DNA of 64,000 nucleotides from JBBROS01 sp963792675 (GCA_963792675.1 CAWBWT010000002.1:496001-560000); one strand, 5' to 3'. Positions 51,569 through 61,646 are shown, counted from the stretch's first letter. Numbers and translations: made by a program. Notes: generated by a model not told the origin, from the letters alone.

Positions 51569-53125
51569 ATGCCGGAACAAGAAACCCATGTCGCCATGCT
51601 GGATGACATACCGGCGAGCGGTGTGCGAGCGGTCGAGCTGGACGGCCAGAAAGTGCTGCTGCTGCGCGACGGCGATGCCGTGCGTGCGGTGGGCGGCACC
51701 TGCACCCATGCCGGGGGACCGCTGGCCGAAGGGGTGCGGGACGGCACGCGCATCGTTTGTCCGTGGCACAAGGCGGCGTTCTGCGCGCGCACCGGCGCCG
51801 TGCTGGACCCGCCGGCGCTCGATCCCCTGCAGCGTTATGAGGTGCGGCTCGACGGCGGGCGGGTGCTGCTGAGCAAGCCCGAGGCGGCGCCAGCAAAGCC
51901 GGCGGCGGGTGGCGACGAGCGCTGCTTCGTGATCGTGGGCGCCGGTGCGGCTGGGGCGATCGCGGCGCAGACCTTGCGCGAGGAGGGGTTCGCCGGCCGG
52001 GTGGTGATGCTCGATTCGGTGAACCGGGTGCCATACGACCGCACCACGCTCAGCAAATACGCGCTGTCCGGGCAGAAAGGCGGGGAGAAGTCGCCGCTGC
52101 AGTCCCAATCCTTCTACCGCGAGCACCGGATCGAACGGCGAACCGCCACCGTCACCGGGCTCGACCCGGCTACGCGGCGCATCACTTGCGACGACGGTAC
52201 GGTGCTACCCTACGACGCGGCCCTGCTCGCGACCGGCGGCGTGCCGTCGCGGCCCAAGCTGCCCGGCGCCGAGCTCGAGAACGTGTTCACCTTGCGCAGC
52301 CGGTCCGACGCCGACGCGATCTTGGCGCAAGCGGAGCGGAGCGAGCGGGTGGTGGTCCTGGGCGCAAGCTTCATCGGCCTTGAGGTCGCGGCCAGCCTGT
52401 GTGAACGGGGCCTGGACGTGACGGTGGTCGGCAAGGAAGCGGCCCCGCTGGACAAGCAACTCGGCCCCGAGGTCGGCGCCGCCTTTGCCGCCCTGCACGA
52501 GTCGCGCGGGGTCAGGTTTCGCCTGGGCGCCAATATCACCGCGCTGGAGGGCGGCGGGGCCGTCGCGGCGGTCATGCTGGAGGGAGGCGAGCGCATCCCC
52601 GCCGATCTCGTGGTGATCGGGTTCGGAGTAAGGCCGGCTACCGGGTTCGTGGAGGGGGTGAAGCAGCGCGAGGATGGCGGCTTGGCCGTCGACGCCGAGC
52701 TGCGGGCGGCGGACGGGCTTTACGCGGCGGGCGACATTGCCGGCTTCCCGCTGCGCGGCGATGGCGAACCGATCCGAGTCGAGCATTGGCGAGTGGCCGA
52801 GCAGCAAGGCCGAGTTGCGGCGCTGAACATGCTCGGCCGGGCGGTTCGATACGACGCGGTGCCGGTGTTCTGGACGATCCAGTATTTGAAACGCCTCGAT
52901 TACGTCGGCCATGCGTCGAAGTGGGACAGCGTCGTGGTGCACGGCGACCTCGGCAAGCCGGACTTCCTTGCCTATTACGTAGCGGATGGGAAGGTTGCGG
53001 CCGCGGCCGGGCTGGGGCGCGACCAGGATACCGCCGCGCTGATCGAGCTGTTCACCCGGCGGCGAGACTGGTCGGTCACCGAGTTGGGCGAGCATCCATC
53101 GGCGGTGCTCGCCGGGCTGCAATGA
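51569..53125 (+). CDS. Rieske-FAD fusion oxidoreductase (AIFM3-like)
   Basis: A 518-residue protein. An N-terminal Rieske 2Fe-2S domain carries CTHAGGPL (about 45-52) and CPWHKAAF (about 64-71), the usual Cys-x-His and Cys-x2-His ligands. An FAD/NAD(P) pyridine-nucleotide-disulfide reductase module follows, with VIVGAGAAGAIAAQTLREEG, LLATGGVPSRP, the second dinucleotide motif VVVLGASFIGLEVAASL, and YAAGDIAGFPL. A C-terminal reductase domain has VEHWRVAEQQGRVAALNMLG. This is the AIFM3/ferredoxin-reductase fusion type. The electron acceptor is unknown. The ATG at 51569 is used. Confidence 0.88.
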   Translation: MPEQETHVAMLDDIPASGVRAVELDGQKVLLLRDGDAVRAVGGTCTHAGGPLAEGVRDGTRIVCPWHKAAFCARTGAVLDPPALDPLQRYEVRLDGGRVLLSKPEAAPAKPAAGGDERCFVIVGAGAAGAIAAQTLREEGFAGRVVMLDSVNRVPYDRTTLSKYALSGQKGGEKSPLQSQSFYREHRIERRTATVTGLDPATRRITCDDGTVLPYDAALLATGGVPSRPKLPGAELENVFTLRSRSDADAILAQAERSERVVVLGASFIGLEVAASLCERGLDVTVVGKEAAPLDKQLGPEVGAAFAALHESRGVRFRLGANITALEGGGAVAAVMLEGGERIPADLVVIGFGVRPATGFVEGVKQREDGGLAVDAELRAADGLYAAGDIAGFPLRGDGEPIRVEHWRVAEQQGRVAALNMLGRAVRYDAVPVFWTIQYLKRLDYVGHASKWDSVVVHGDLGKPDFLAYYVADGKVAAAAGLGRDQDTAALIELFTRRRDWSVTELGEHPSAVLAGLQ

Positions 53126-53193
53126 TGAAGGCGGGGCTTGCGGCTGCCGCGTAACGGACGATTTTACGAGGGGTCATCCGGAAAGGTCGTCCC

Positions 53194-54915
53194 CTGGTCC
53201 TGCTGTCCCGCTTTTTCGCCTACTATCGGCCGCACCGGCGCCTGTTCGTTCTGGACTTCTCCTGCGCGGTGGCGTCGGGCCTACTGGAACTCGGCTTCCC
53301 TGTCGCAGTACAAACCTTTATCGACCGCCTGCTGCCGGGCCATGACTGGAGCCTGATTATCCTGGCCGCCGCCGGGCTGCTGGCGATCTACGTGCTGAAC
53401 ACCGGGCTGCTGGCGATCGTGACCTATTGGGGTCACCTGCTTGGCATCAATATCGAGACGGAGATGCGGCGCCGGGCGTTCGACCACCTGCAGAAACTGT
53501 CGTTTCGCTTTTACGACAATGCAAAGACCGGGCACCTCGTGGCGCGCATCACGAAGGACCTTGAGGAGGTGGGCGAGGTCGCGCACCATGGGCCCGAGGA
53601 CCTGTTCATCGCTGTGATGACGTTCCTGGGTGCGTTCGTGCTGATGGCGGCGATCAACCTGCATCTTGCCCTGATCACGGCGCTGATCGTGCCGGTGGTG
53701 GCGTTCCTGTCGTCGCGTTACGGCGCCCGCATGACCCGGACGTTCCGGGCGCTGTTCAGTCGGGTCGGCGAGTTCAACGCGCGGATCGAGGAGAACGTGG
53801 GCGGCATGCGTGTGGTGCAGGCCTTCGCTCGCGAAGACCACGAGCGGTCGCTGTTTGCCCGCGACAATGCGCGCTACCGCACCACTAAGCTCGAAGCCTA
53901 CCGGATCATGGCGGCGAGCACGTCGCTCAGCTATCTCGGCATGCGGCTGACGCAGGTGGCGGTGATGATCGCCGGCACCTGGTTCGTGCTGCGGGGTGAA
54001 CTCAGTCAGGGCGGCTTCGTGAGCTTTCTGCTGCTGGTCGGCGTGTTCTTCCGGCCGGTCGAGAAGATCAACGCCGTGCTGGAAACCTATCCCAAGGGGA
54101 TTGCCGGGTTCCGCCGCTACACCGAGTTGCTCGACACCGAGCCCGACATTGTCGACGCCCCGGCTGCGGCCGATGTAGGACCGCTGCTGGGCGATATCCG
54201 GTTCGAAGGCGTGCGCTTCGGCTATAGCGCCGAGCGGCCGGTGCTGGATGGCGTGGACCTGGCGATCCGGGCTGGCGAGACGGTGGCGTTCGTCGGCCCG
54301 TCCGGCGCCGGCAAGACGACGCTATGCTCGCTGCTGCCGCGGTTCTACGAGCTTGGCGGCGGCCGGATCACCATCGACGGTATCGACATCCGGCAGATGA
54401 CGCTGCGCTCGCTGCGGGAGCAGATCGGCATCGTGCAGCAGGACGTGTTCCTGTTCGCCGGCACGGTTCGCGAGAACATCGCCTATGGTCGGCTCGATGC
54501 GACCGAGCGGGAGCTGTGGGATGCGGCCCGGCGCGCGCGGCTGGATGTCGTGATCCGCGCGCTGCCGGACGGGATGGACACGGTGGTGGGCGAACGCGGC
54601 GTTAAGCTGTCGGGCGGGCAGAAGCAGCGGCTGGCGATCGCCCGCATGTTCCTGAAGAACCCGCCCATCCTGATCCTCGACGAGGCCACCAGCGCGCTCG
54701 ACACCGAGACCGAGCGGGCGATCCAGCAATCGCTGACGGAGCTGGCGGAGGGGCGGACCACGCTAGTGATCGCGCATCGCCTGGCGACGGTGAGGGATGC
54801 CGATCGCATCGTGGTGGTGGACGAGACCGGGGTGGCCGAACAGGGAAAGCATCGCGAGCTGCTGGCGGCGGGTGGGGTGTACCGTCGGCTGCACGAGGCG
54901 CAGCACGGCGGCTGA
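53194..54915 (+). CDS. ABC exporter, fused permease and ATPase
   Basis: Type IV ABC exporter half-transporter, about 573 residues. An N-terminal six-helix domain has RRAFDHLQKLSFRFYDNAKT and GHLVARITKDLEEVGEVAHH. The ATPase has Walker A GPSGAGKTT, signature LSGGQKQRLAIAR, Walker B ILILDEATSALD and H-loop VIAHRL. A GTG at 53269 would cut into the first helix. The coding text continues upstream as LLSRFFAYYRPHRRLFVLDF with no ATG, GTG or TTG before the in-frame stop at 53152. CTG 53194, seven bases after GGAAAGG, is the likely start. The substrate is unknown (MsbA/lipid-like architecture). Confidence 0.85.
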   Translation: MVLLSRFFAYYRPHRRLFVLDFSCAVASGLLELGFPVAVQTFIDRLLPGHDWSLIILAAAGLLAIYVLNTGLLAIVTYWGHLLGINIETEMRRRAFDHLQKLSFRFYDNAKTGHLVARITKDLEEVGEVAHHGPEDLFIAVMTFLGAFVLMAAINLHLALITALIVPVVAFLSSRYGARMTRTFRALFSRVGEFNARIEENVGGMRVVQAFAREDHERSLFARDNARYRTTKLEAYRIMAASTSLSYLGMRLTQVAVMIAGTWFVLRGELSQGGFVSFLLLVGVFFRPVEKINAVLETYPKGIAGFRRYTELLDTEPDIVDAPAAADVGPLLGDIRFEGVRFGYSAERPVLDGVDLAIRAGETVAFVGPSGAGKTTLCSLLPRFYELGGGRITIDGIDIRQMTLRSLREQIGIVQQDVFLFAGTVRENIAYGRLDATERELWDAARRARLDVVIRALPDGMDTVVGERGVKLSGGQKQRLAIARMFLKNPPILILDEATSALDTETERAIQQSLTELAEGRTTLVIAHRLATVRDADRIVVVDETGVAEQGKHRELLAAGGVYRRLHEAQHGG

Positions 54916-54933
54916 GCTGGCCGGTTCGGCGCG

Positions 54934-56517
54934 TCAGGGCGCGGCGGCTGCGCTCGCTGCGGCGTTTTCGGTCGGACCCCAGGCCATCGCTTCGATGCAG
55001 TTCGCCCGGCCGCAAGCCCATTGTTTCACTAAACCTGCCGGATACCGGTCGTTGAGCACGCCGAGGTAGGGAACGTCGATTGCGTTCGAGATGGCGACTA
55101 CCTTCTGCCCCGCCGCAATCGCCGCCAGGATCTGCTCGCGGCCGATGGTGCCGACGCCGATCCGGGTGGCGACGTCGGTCATGATGGTCGGTGGCAAGTG
55201 TTCGTCCCAAACCCACACGTTGCGTGTGCCTGATCCGTAATACCGGGCAGTCAACGGGTCGGAGCGAGGACTCAGGACGATAAGGTCGGCATGGTGCAAG
55301 ACAGGCGCGAGATCGGCGTAGACGTCGCGCCAGGGTTCCTTGCCGGCATTGGGCGTCGTCCGTTCCGTGACGAGGCCGGCGCCGAACGCCAGCACTGCCG
55401 CGGCAGCCACCACGAAGCGAAGCCGGCCGCCCACCAGGATCTGCCGGGCCAGGAGGACGCAGAACGGCACGATCGTCCAGCACATGATCCGCGGCAGCAG
55501 GATCGGGCGAACGAGGCTGACGGCCACAACCAGGCCGAAGAACAAGCCCGGGATGAGTACGGTGGTGACTAGCATCGGCGTTGCCGGCCGGTGCCGGACG
55601 ACCGACCAGGCGAGTGCGACGAACAAGATGGCGGTGATCGGCGCGGCGATCGGGAGTGGGGTGAGCACCCCACTCGTTACCGCAGCCAAGGCAAGGACGA
55701 TGTCGCGGACGTGCAGCGGACCGATCCACTCCAAGCCGCCGCCTTGGCTGGCGCCGGCCAGGTTCACCAAGTAGGGCAGGGCCAGTACGGCGACGACGAC
55801 ATTGAGGGCGCACCACCGCAGCAGCAGTCGCCAAGACGCAACCCCATGCTGCAGCAGCAGACAGCCGGCGACAGCCATCCCCGAGGCCGCCACTAGGAAG
55901 ACCAGCGTCGCATGCAAATAAAGGCAGGCAGTGCCGCTGATCACATACAGCCAGGCCGTGAGATGCGGCCGGCGGTTCTCGAGGAAGTCGGAGCAGGCCA
56001 GCAGCAGAACGGCGGTCGGCGCCAAGGTGAGCGCGTAGGCGCGTGCCTCTTGCGCGAAGTGCAGGCCAAACGGCGAGAGCGCGAACAGCAATGCCGCGGC
56101 GGCCGCCTGACGCTGCGCCCCGAACCGCCGCGCCAACCAGTAGACCACGGGAATGCAAGCCGCGTAGGCCACCGCCGACATCGCGCGTAGCGCCGCTTCG
56201 CTGTCGCCGAATACAGCGATCCAACCGCGCAGCAGGATGGCGTGGGTCGGGGGCGTTGGCTCGTGCTGCAGACCGTCGGTCAGCAGGAAATGCAGCCCGA
56301 ACACGTCGAAGTAGTAGCGGGAAAAGATCTCGTCGGTCCAAAGCGATGCCTGGCCGAGATGAAACGCGTCGAGCGCGGCGCAGATCGCCACCGCGAGACC
56401 AAGCCATGTGAGCGTATCGACGCGCCAGGCCGGCCTTACGGCATACCGATCGAAGCCGGTGCTCGGTCGCGCGGCGACTGCGGCAAAGCTTTTGCTTGGG
56501 CTGATCTGTTCACTCAT
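54934..56517 (-). CDS. GT-C type membrane glycosyltransferase (family 39-like)
   Basis: A 527-residue integral membrane protein with about 11 hydrophobic segments. The first periplasmic loop has the Asp-Glu motif LWTDEIFSRYYF at about residues 58-69, as in polyprenyl-phosphate-sugar-dependent glycosyltransferases (ArnT/PMT-type). LARRFGAQRQAAAAALLFAL and SPFGLHFAQEARAYALTLAP are the usual following segments. The C-terminal 130 residues are a soluble periplasmic domain. ATG 56517 is used; the frame extends further without support. The acceptor is unknown. It converges with the ABC exporter at 53194. Confidence 0.8.
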   Translation of the reverse strand: MSEQISPSKSFAAVAARPSTGFDRYAVRPAWRVDTLTWLGLAVAICAALDAFHLGQASLWTDEIFSRYYFDVFGLHFLLTDGLQHEPTPPTHAILLRGWIAVFGDSEAALRAMSAVAYAACIPVVYWLARRFGAQRQAAAAALLFALSPFGLHFAQEARAYALTLAPTAVLLLACSDFLENRRPHLTAWLYVISGTACLYLHATLVFLVAASGMAVAGCLLLQHGVASWRLLLRWCALNVVVAVLALPYLVNLAGASQGGGLEWIGPLHVRDIVLALAAVTSGVLTPLPIAAPITAILFVALAWSVVRHRPATPMLVTTVLIPGLFFGLVVAVSLVRPILLPRIMCWTIVPFCVLLARQILVGGRLRFVVAAAAVLAFGAGLVTERTTPNAGKEPWRDVYADLAPVLHHADLIVLSPRSDPLTARYYGSGTRNVWVWDEHLPPTIMTDVATRIGVGTIGREQILAAIAAGQKVVAISNAIDVPYLGVLNDRYPAGLVKQWACGRANCIEAMAWGPTENAAASAAAAP

Positions 56518-56671
56518 GGAGCCTCGGATCGAGCAGGACGGTCCGCGCCGGGCGGCGATTTGGGCCTGCAGAAAGCAGCTTCGACATGTCTCCACAACGT
56601 AACGGTCTACCACCGTTTTCATCACGAAATGGTCAGCGGTGGTGGATTCTGGCTTGCCGTTGCGGGTGCGG

Positions 56672-58535
56672 TTACGCGTACCCGGCCGCCTGCAAGCGAA
56701 ACAGTTCGGCGTAACGGCCGCCGGCTCGCAGCAAGGCGGCATGGCTGCCGCTCTCCAGGACGCGCCCGTCCTCGAGCACGACGATCCGGTCTGCCCGCCG
56801 CACGGTGGAGAACCGGTGTGAGATCAGCACCGCAGTGCGGCCGTGGCTGAGTGCGGCGAAGCGGTCGAACACCTCCGCCTCGGCGCGGGCGTCGAGGGCT
56901 GCGGTGGGTTCATCAAGGATGAGCAAGTCGGCGTCACGCATATAGGCCCGCGCGATGGCGACCTTTTGCCATTCGCCGCCCGACAGGTCCTGCCCGCCGG
57001 CGAAGCGCCGCCCGAGCTTTTGGTCGTAGCCGCCGCGCAGGCGGGCGATCACGGTGTCGGCCAGGCTGCGGCGCGCCGCCGCCTCGATGCGGGGGATGTC
57101 GTCGGCGGCGTCGGTGCGGCCGACCGCGATGTTCTCGGCGGCAGTGAAGTTGTAGCGGATGAAATCCTGGAAGATCACGCCGACGTGGTCGCGAAGGTCT
57201 TCCAGCGCGATGTCTCGCAGGTCGATGCCGTCAACGGTGATACGGCCTTCGGTCGGGTCGTAAAGCCGGGTCAGCAGCTTCACGATCGTCGTTTTGCCGG
57301 CGCCGTTCTCGCCGACCAGCGCCAAGGTCTCGCCGGCGCCGAGCGAGAAGCTGAGGTCGCGCACCGTCCAGCGGTCGGTGCCGGGGTAGCGGAAGCCGAC
57401 CAACTCGAAGGCGATGCCGTCGCGCATCGGCGCCGGGAATGGGATCGGATGCGGCGGCGAGACGATGCCGGGGCGGATGGCGAAGAACGAGAACAGGTCA
57501 TCAAGGTATTGCGCCTGCCCGGCCACCTGCGTCACGCCGAGCAGCAGCCCTTGCAGCAGCCCGTGCAGGCGCAAAAGCGAGCCGCTCAGGAAGGTGAGGT
57601 CGCCCAGGGTGAGCCCGCCCTCGACGGTGCGCCAGACCAGCACGGCATAGGCGCCGTAATAGGCGAGCGACCCAGCGGTCGCGAACACCCCGCCCCAAAC
57701 GGCCCGGCGCAGCGCGAGCCGGCGGTTGGCGCGGAACAGCGACTGCGCCAAGCCACGGAAGCGCTCGACCAGGAAGCCGCCGAGGCCGAACAGCTTGATC
57801 TCCTTGGCACTGTCCGCGCTGGCACCGATCAGGCGGATGTAGTCGAGCTCGCGCCGCTCCGGCGTGGTGCGGCGGCTCAAGCGGTAGGCTTCGGCGTTGA
57901 ACCGCGCTTCTCCCAGCACCGCCGGCAGGGAGGCGAGCACCAGCAGCACGATCGGCCAAGGCGCGGCGGTCAGCAGCCCGGCGGCCAGTGCCACGATGGT
58001 GATGACGTCCTGCGCCTGGCCGAGCAGCTGGGCAATCAGCCCGGTGCGGCCGCCGGCTTGGCGCCGCGCGCGCTCGAGACGGTCCTGGTACTCGCTCGAA
58101 CTCGAAATGGTGCAGATCGAGCCGGGCCGCATGCTCCATCAACTGGACGCTGACCAGGTTCGCATGCAGCTCGCCCAAGGTGGCGTCAGCCCAGTTGGTC
58201 GCGCGCGCCAGCAAGTCGGCGGCGACGACCAAGCCGAACTCGAGCGCGATCAGCACCGCGAGATGCGTGAGCCGACCGGAGCCGAGCCCGGGCGGGTCGG
58301 CCGAGCGGGCCAGGATCTCGTTGATCACGAGCTTGCCGACGTAGAGCACCGCCGGCGGCTGCACCGCACGCAGCAGGCGCAGCAGGACGCTGGCGAGGGT
58401 CAAGGAGGGGCTGGTGCGCCAAACCTGGGCGAACAACTTCGGGACGTTGGCGAGCGTGCCGGCGCGGTCGGGAGTGTCGGGTGGGATGGAGCTGGTCTTT
58501 CGGTCGAGCGGTCCGGGACGGGCCCGGCGTGTCAG
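56672..58535 (-). pseudogene. ABC exporter (permease-ATPase fusion), one frameshift in the membrane domain
   Basis: A half-transporter in two frames. The N-terminal part (LFAQVWRTSPSLTLASVLLR to LDLHHFEFE) is in one frame. From EYQDRLERARRQAGGRTG on, another frame carries the rest, with Walker A GENGAGKTT, signature LSGGEWQKVAIAR, Walker B LLILDEPTAALD and H-loop LISHRF. The break lies at about 58091-58097, explained by one surplus base. No ATG or GTG opens the first part. CTG 58535 (overlapping the binding-protein stop as CTGA) or TTG 58436 are candidates, so the N-terminus is uncertain. It lies directly downstream of a family-5 binding protein. Confidence 0.72.
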
Positions 58536-60121
58536 CTCTTTTGCACGTTCCAGAACTTGGCGAAGCCGTCCAGCACCCCGGTGACGTTGTTGCGCACCGA
58601 GGTCGGCTGCAGGATCTGCCCAAGCCCGATATGCGGTGCGGCGTCGAGCACGGCAAGCTGCATCCGCTCGCACAACGCGCGTTGCGCGGGGAGGTCGGGA
58701 GCGTCGAACCAGGCGGCGCGGGCTTCCTCCAGCGGCGGGATGGTGGGCCACCCATACCAGGCGTCGGCGCCGTTGCCGCGGGTCAGGAACGAGACGGCCG
58801 GGGTCAACGTGTCGGCGCCGCCCACCATAGATGGGAAACAGCTCCAGCCGCCGCGGTCCACGCCCTCGCGGTTGGCCCGGCGCTGGAACATGGTGCCGGC
58901 ATCCATCGCCTGGATGTCGACGTTGAGGCCGAGCTGCTTGAACAGGTCGGCGCCGACTTGCGACATGGCGTTGTTCACCGGATGGTCGGTCGGCTGCATC
59001 ACCACCAGGCGCTCGCCGGCGTAGCCCGATGCGGCGATGGCCCGCTTGGCGGCGGCAAGGTCCGGCTCCGCCCGCAGCCGGTCCAGCCCGGCGGCGTTGG
59101 CCATCGGGGTCGCGGGGGTGAACAGGCCGACCCCGTCCTGCCATAGCGTGGGGTCGCTGCTGAACGCCTGCATGAAGTCGCGCTGGCTCGCAGCGGCGAG
59201 GGCGGCGCGGCGAACGGCCGGGTTGTTGAACGGCGGCTGCAGGCAGTTGAACCGCAGCACGGGCATCACCCCGGTTTTGTCGCGCACCGCGGTGGCCAGG
59301 CTGCGATCGCCGCGCAGCATGGGCAGCAGGTCGGGCGGCGGCGCCTCCCACCAATCCACCTCGCCGTTGCGCAGTGCCGCGGCGGCGGTGCCGGCTTCGG
59401 GCATCGTGAGCCACTCGACCCGGTCCACCATGACCCGCTTCGGCCCGCTCGTCAGGCCGGGGCTGGCGCCGCCCGGCCGCGGCACGTATTCGGCGAAACG
59501 TTCGTAGACGGCGCGGGAGCCGGGGACGCGCTCGTTGGCGACGAAGCGGAACGGGCCGCTGCCGACCACCTCCGTGATGGCCTTGGTGGGCGGCGTGCTG
59601 GCGAGCCGTTCGGGCATGATGCAGGCCATGCTCGGCGCGATCTTCCCCAGCACGTCGGGCAGCAGGCGATAGGGGCGGCGGAATTTTACGACGACAGCGC
59701 GGTCCGAGGGTGAGGCGATCTCCTCGACTTGCCCGAACATCGCCCGGCCGGCCGGGTCGGCGGCGCCCCACCGCTTGAGGCTCGCGACCACGTCCCGTCC
59801 CAGCACCGGCGTGCCGTCATGGAATCGCAGGCCGTCCCGCAAGGTGAGCGTCCAGCGCTTGTGGTCATCCTCGATCTGGTGGCCTTGGACCATTTCCGGC
59901 TGCGGACCGAACGCAGCGTCCTGCGCGTAGAGCGTGTCGTAGACGAGGTAACCGTGGGTGCGGGTCTGCGACGCGGTATTGATCATCGGGTCGAGAATCG
60001 CGAGGTCCACGTACGGCACGAAGCGCAGCACGCGGGCACCCTCGGCGCGACCGAGCGACGGCATCGCCAGCGCGGCGGCGCCGAACGAGGCGGCTTGCAG
60101 CAATCGGCGTCGGTGGACCAC
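58532..60121 (-). CDS. ABC transporter family-5 solute-binding protein
   Basis: Periplasmic peptide/nickel-type binding protein, 529 residues. A Tat-like signal (HRRRLLQAASFGAAALAMPS) precedes the mature domain with LRFVPYVDLAILDPMINTAS, RFHDGTPVLGRDVVASLKRW and EVVGSGPFRFVANERVPGSR. It is clearly paralogous to the gene at 38887. GTG 60121 follows GGGAGAGAAGCG. No dppBC-type permease or import ATPase is present; the downstream ABC gene is an exporter-type fusion. The ligand is unknown. Confidence 0.88.
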   Translation of the reverse strand: MVHRRRLLQAASFGAAALAMPSLGRAEGARVLRFVPYVDLAILDPMINTASQTRTHGYLVYDTLYAQDAAFGPQPEMVQGHQIEDDHKRWTLTLRDGLRFHDGTPVLGRDVVASLKRWGAADPAGRAMFGQVEEIASPSDRAVVVKFRRPYRLLPDVLGKIAPSMACIMPERLASTPPTKAITEVVGSGPFRFVANERVPGSRAVYERFAEYVPRPGGASPGLTSGPKRVMVDRVEWLTMPEAGTAAAALRNGEVDWWEAPPPDLLPMLRGDRSLATAVRDKTGVMPVLRFNCLQPPFNNPAVRRAALAAASQRDFMQAFSSDPTLWQDGVGLFTPATPMANAAGLDRLRAEPDLAAAKRAIAASGYAGERLVVMQPTDHPVNNAMSQVGADLFKQLGLNVDIQAMDAGTMFQRRANREGVDRGGWSCFPSMVGGADTLTPAVSFLTRGNGADAWYGWPTIPPLEEARAAWFDAPDLPAQRALCERMQLAVLDAAPHIGLGQILQPTSVRNNVTGVLDGFAKFWNVQKS

Positions 60122-60173
60122 CGCTTCTCTCCCTTGGATTCACGGCCGCTCTGACGGCGGCGCTTGGCGAAGT

Positions 60174-61031
60174 CTACTCGGCAGCCTTGGGACGGTCGAT
60201 GATGGAGTCGAGCAGGCCGGGCAGGTCGCCGGCGAGGCGGCCGCCCATCGCGGCGCCGCGGTCGGCGGCCCAATCCTGCCGCTGGGCGATGGCGCTGCTC
60301 AGCAGCGGCTCGACCCCGGCGTCGGCGACGGTGCGGGCCACCTCGCGCATCTCCTCCGCCCGGCGGCGGCCGTGCACCAGGGCGCGACCGATCATGTAGC
60401 GCGCCAGCTCCGACCAGTCCTCGTGCGGCAAGGTGTCGGAAAGCGAAGCCAGCACGTCGCGCTCGACCCCGTAATGGCGGGCGGTCAGCAGGCACTCGGT
60501 GGACAGCGCCTCCAATCCCTTGATCATCACCGAGCGGCACATCTTCACCGACGACGCGGCGCCGATGCGGTCGGAGTAGGACGTCAGGCGCATGCCCCAG
60601 GGCTCGGCCATGGCGATGAACGCCGCCCGGTGCGGGCCGCCGAGCAGCATCGGCGAGGCGAGGCCGTGCGGCGGCACCGAGGTCATCACCGCGGCCTCGA
60701 CGTAGCGGCCGCCGGCGGCGGTGATCGCGGCGGCGTCCTCCGCCTTGGTGGCGGGCGAGACCGAGTTTACGTCGAGCACGATGGGCGCGTGTCCCAAGGC
60801 GCCCTCGAGCGACCGGGCGGCGGCGAGTGCCGAGCCGGCGGTCACGGCGATGATCACCAACTCGGCGCCAGCCACCGCGGCTTGCGGCGTGTCGTGCCAT
60901 TGCACCGGGGCGTCCCGCAGCCGAGCGGCGGGGGCGATGTCGTAGGCCGTCACGGTGGCTCCCTTCTTCACCAAATCGCGGGCGAAGTGGCGGCCGACCT
61001 CGCCGCAGCCGATCAATGCAACCGTGGTCAT
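60174..61031 (-). CDS. 3-hydroxyisobutyrate-dehydrogenase-like NAD(P) oxidoreductase with DUF1932 domain
   Basis: Beta-hydroxyacid dehydrogenase family, 285 residues. The Rossmann motif VALIGCGEVGRHFARDL is at residues 4-20. DVNSVSPATKAEDAAAITAA replaces the usual substrate-binding block, and the catalytic-Lys region is SSVKMCRSVMIKGLEAL at about 161-177. A DUF1932 C-terminal helical domain follows. ATG 61031 overlaps the stop of the decarboxylase beta gene (ATGA), so the two are coupled. It may reduce or oxidise the product of that decarboxylase or a related hydroxy acid; this is inference. Confidence 0.84.
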   Translation of the reverse strand: MTTVALIGCGEVGRHFARDLVKKGATVTAYDIAPAARLRDAPVQWHDTPQAAVAGAELVIIAVTAGSALAAARSLEGALGHAPIVLDVNSVSPATKAEDAAAITAAGGRYVEAAVMTSVPPHGLASPMLLGGPHRAAFIAMAEPWGMRLTSYSDRIGAASSVKMCRSVMIKGLEALSTECLLTARHYGVERDVLASLSDTLPHEDWSELARYMIGRALVHGRRRAEEMREVARTVADAGVEPLLSSAIAQRQDWAADRGAAMGGRLAGDLPGLLDSIIDRPKAAE

Positions 61032-61636
61032 GGCGTCTGCTCCACTCTGGCGATGCCGCGCATGAAGCGCTGGCGGATGGCGACCGGGTCGCGCTCGGTG
61101 GTGCCGGTGGCCGGCTGGTCGTCGAGGCGGACGCCGATCAGATGCGGCCCCGGCTCGGCCAGGCCGCGTTCGACGAGGTGCTCGAACATGGTCTCGTCCG
61201 CGGCCCAGTGACTGCTCGAGATGCCCGACGCGCGGGCGATTCCGACCAGGTCGACGTTGCTCGCGGTCGCGGTCGGCTGGCCGCCGGTGATCTGGTAGCA
61301 GGCGTTGTCCAGGACGATGATCAGCAGGTTCTGCGGGCGCAGGCTGCCGATCGTGGACAGGCAGCTCATCTGCATCAGCAGCGAGCCGTCGCCCTCGAGT
61401 GCCACCACGCCGCGCTCGGGTTGGGCCAGCGCCACGCCCAGCGCGATCGGGCAGGCCAGGCCCATGCTGCCGAGCATGTAGAAGTTTTGCGGCCGCTGCC
61501 CGCTCATCCAAAGGTCGAAGTTGGTGTTGCCGATGCCGCCGATGACCGCCTCGTCGCGGTGCAGGCAGGCAACGAGGCGCCGGGTCAAGTCGATCCGGCT
61601 CATGCGCTTGAGGTTGCCGAGATGGGTGCCGTCCAT
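61028..61636 (-). CDS. ThDP-dependent decarboxylase, C-terminal (beta) subunit, sulfopyruvate/phosphonopyruvate decarboxylase-like
   Basis: A 202-residue ThDP pyrophosphate-binding domain. The GDG-x(n)-N motif is seen as ALEGDGSLLMQMSCLSTIGS with downstream LIIVLDNACYQITGG, and MLGSMGLACPIALGVALAQP precedes it. Its size and separate coding match ComE-type beta subunits. The ATG at 61636 is used; 61600 (MSRIDL) is an alternative. It lies ten bases downstream of the alpha subunit and overlaps the dehydrogenase gene. Confidence 0.82.
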   Translation of the reverse strand: MDGTHLGNLKRMSRIDLTRRLVACLHRDEAVIGGIGNTNFDLWMSGQRPQNFYMLGSMGLACPIALGVALAQPERGVVALEGDGSLLMQMSCLSTIGSLRPQNLLIIVLDNACYQITGGQPTATASNVDLVGIARASGISSSHWAADETMFEHLVERGLAEPGPHLIGVRLDDQPATGTTERDPVAIRQRFMRGIARVEQTP

Positions 61637-61646
61637 GCGCGCGGTC

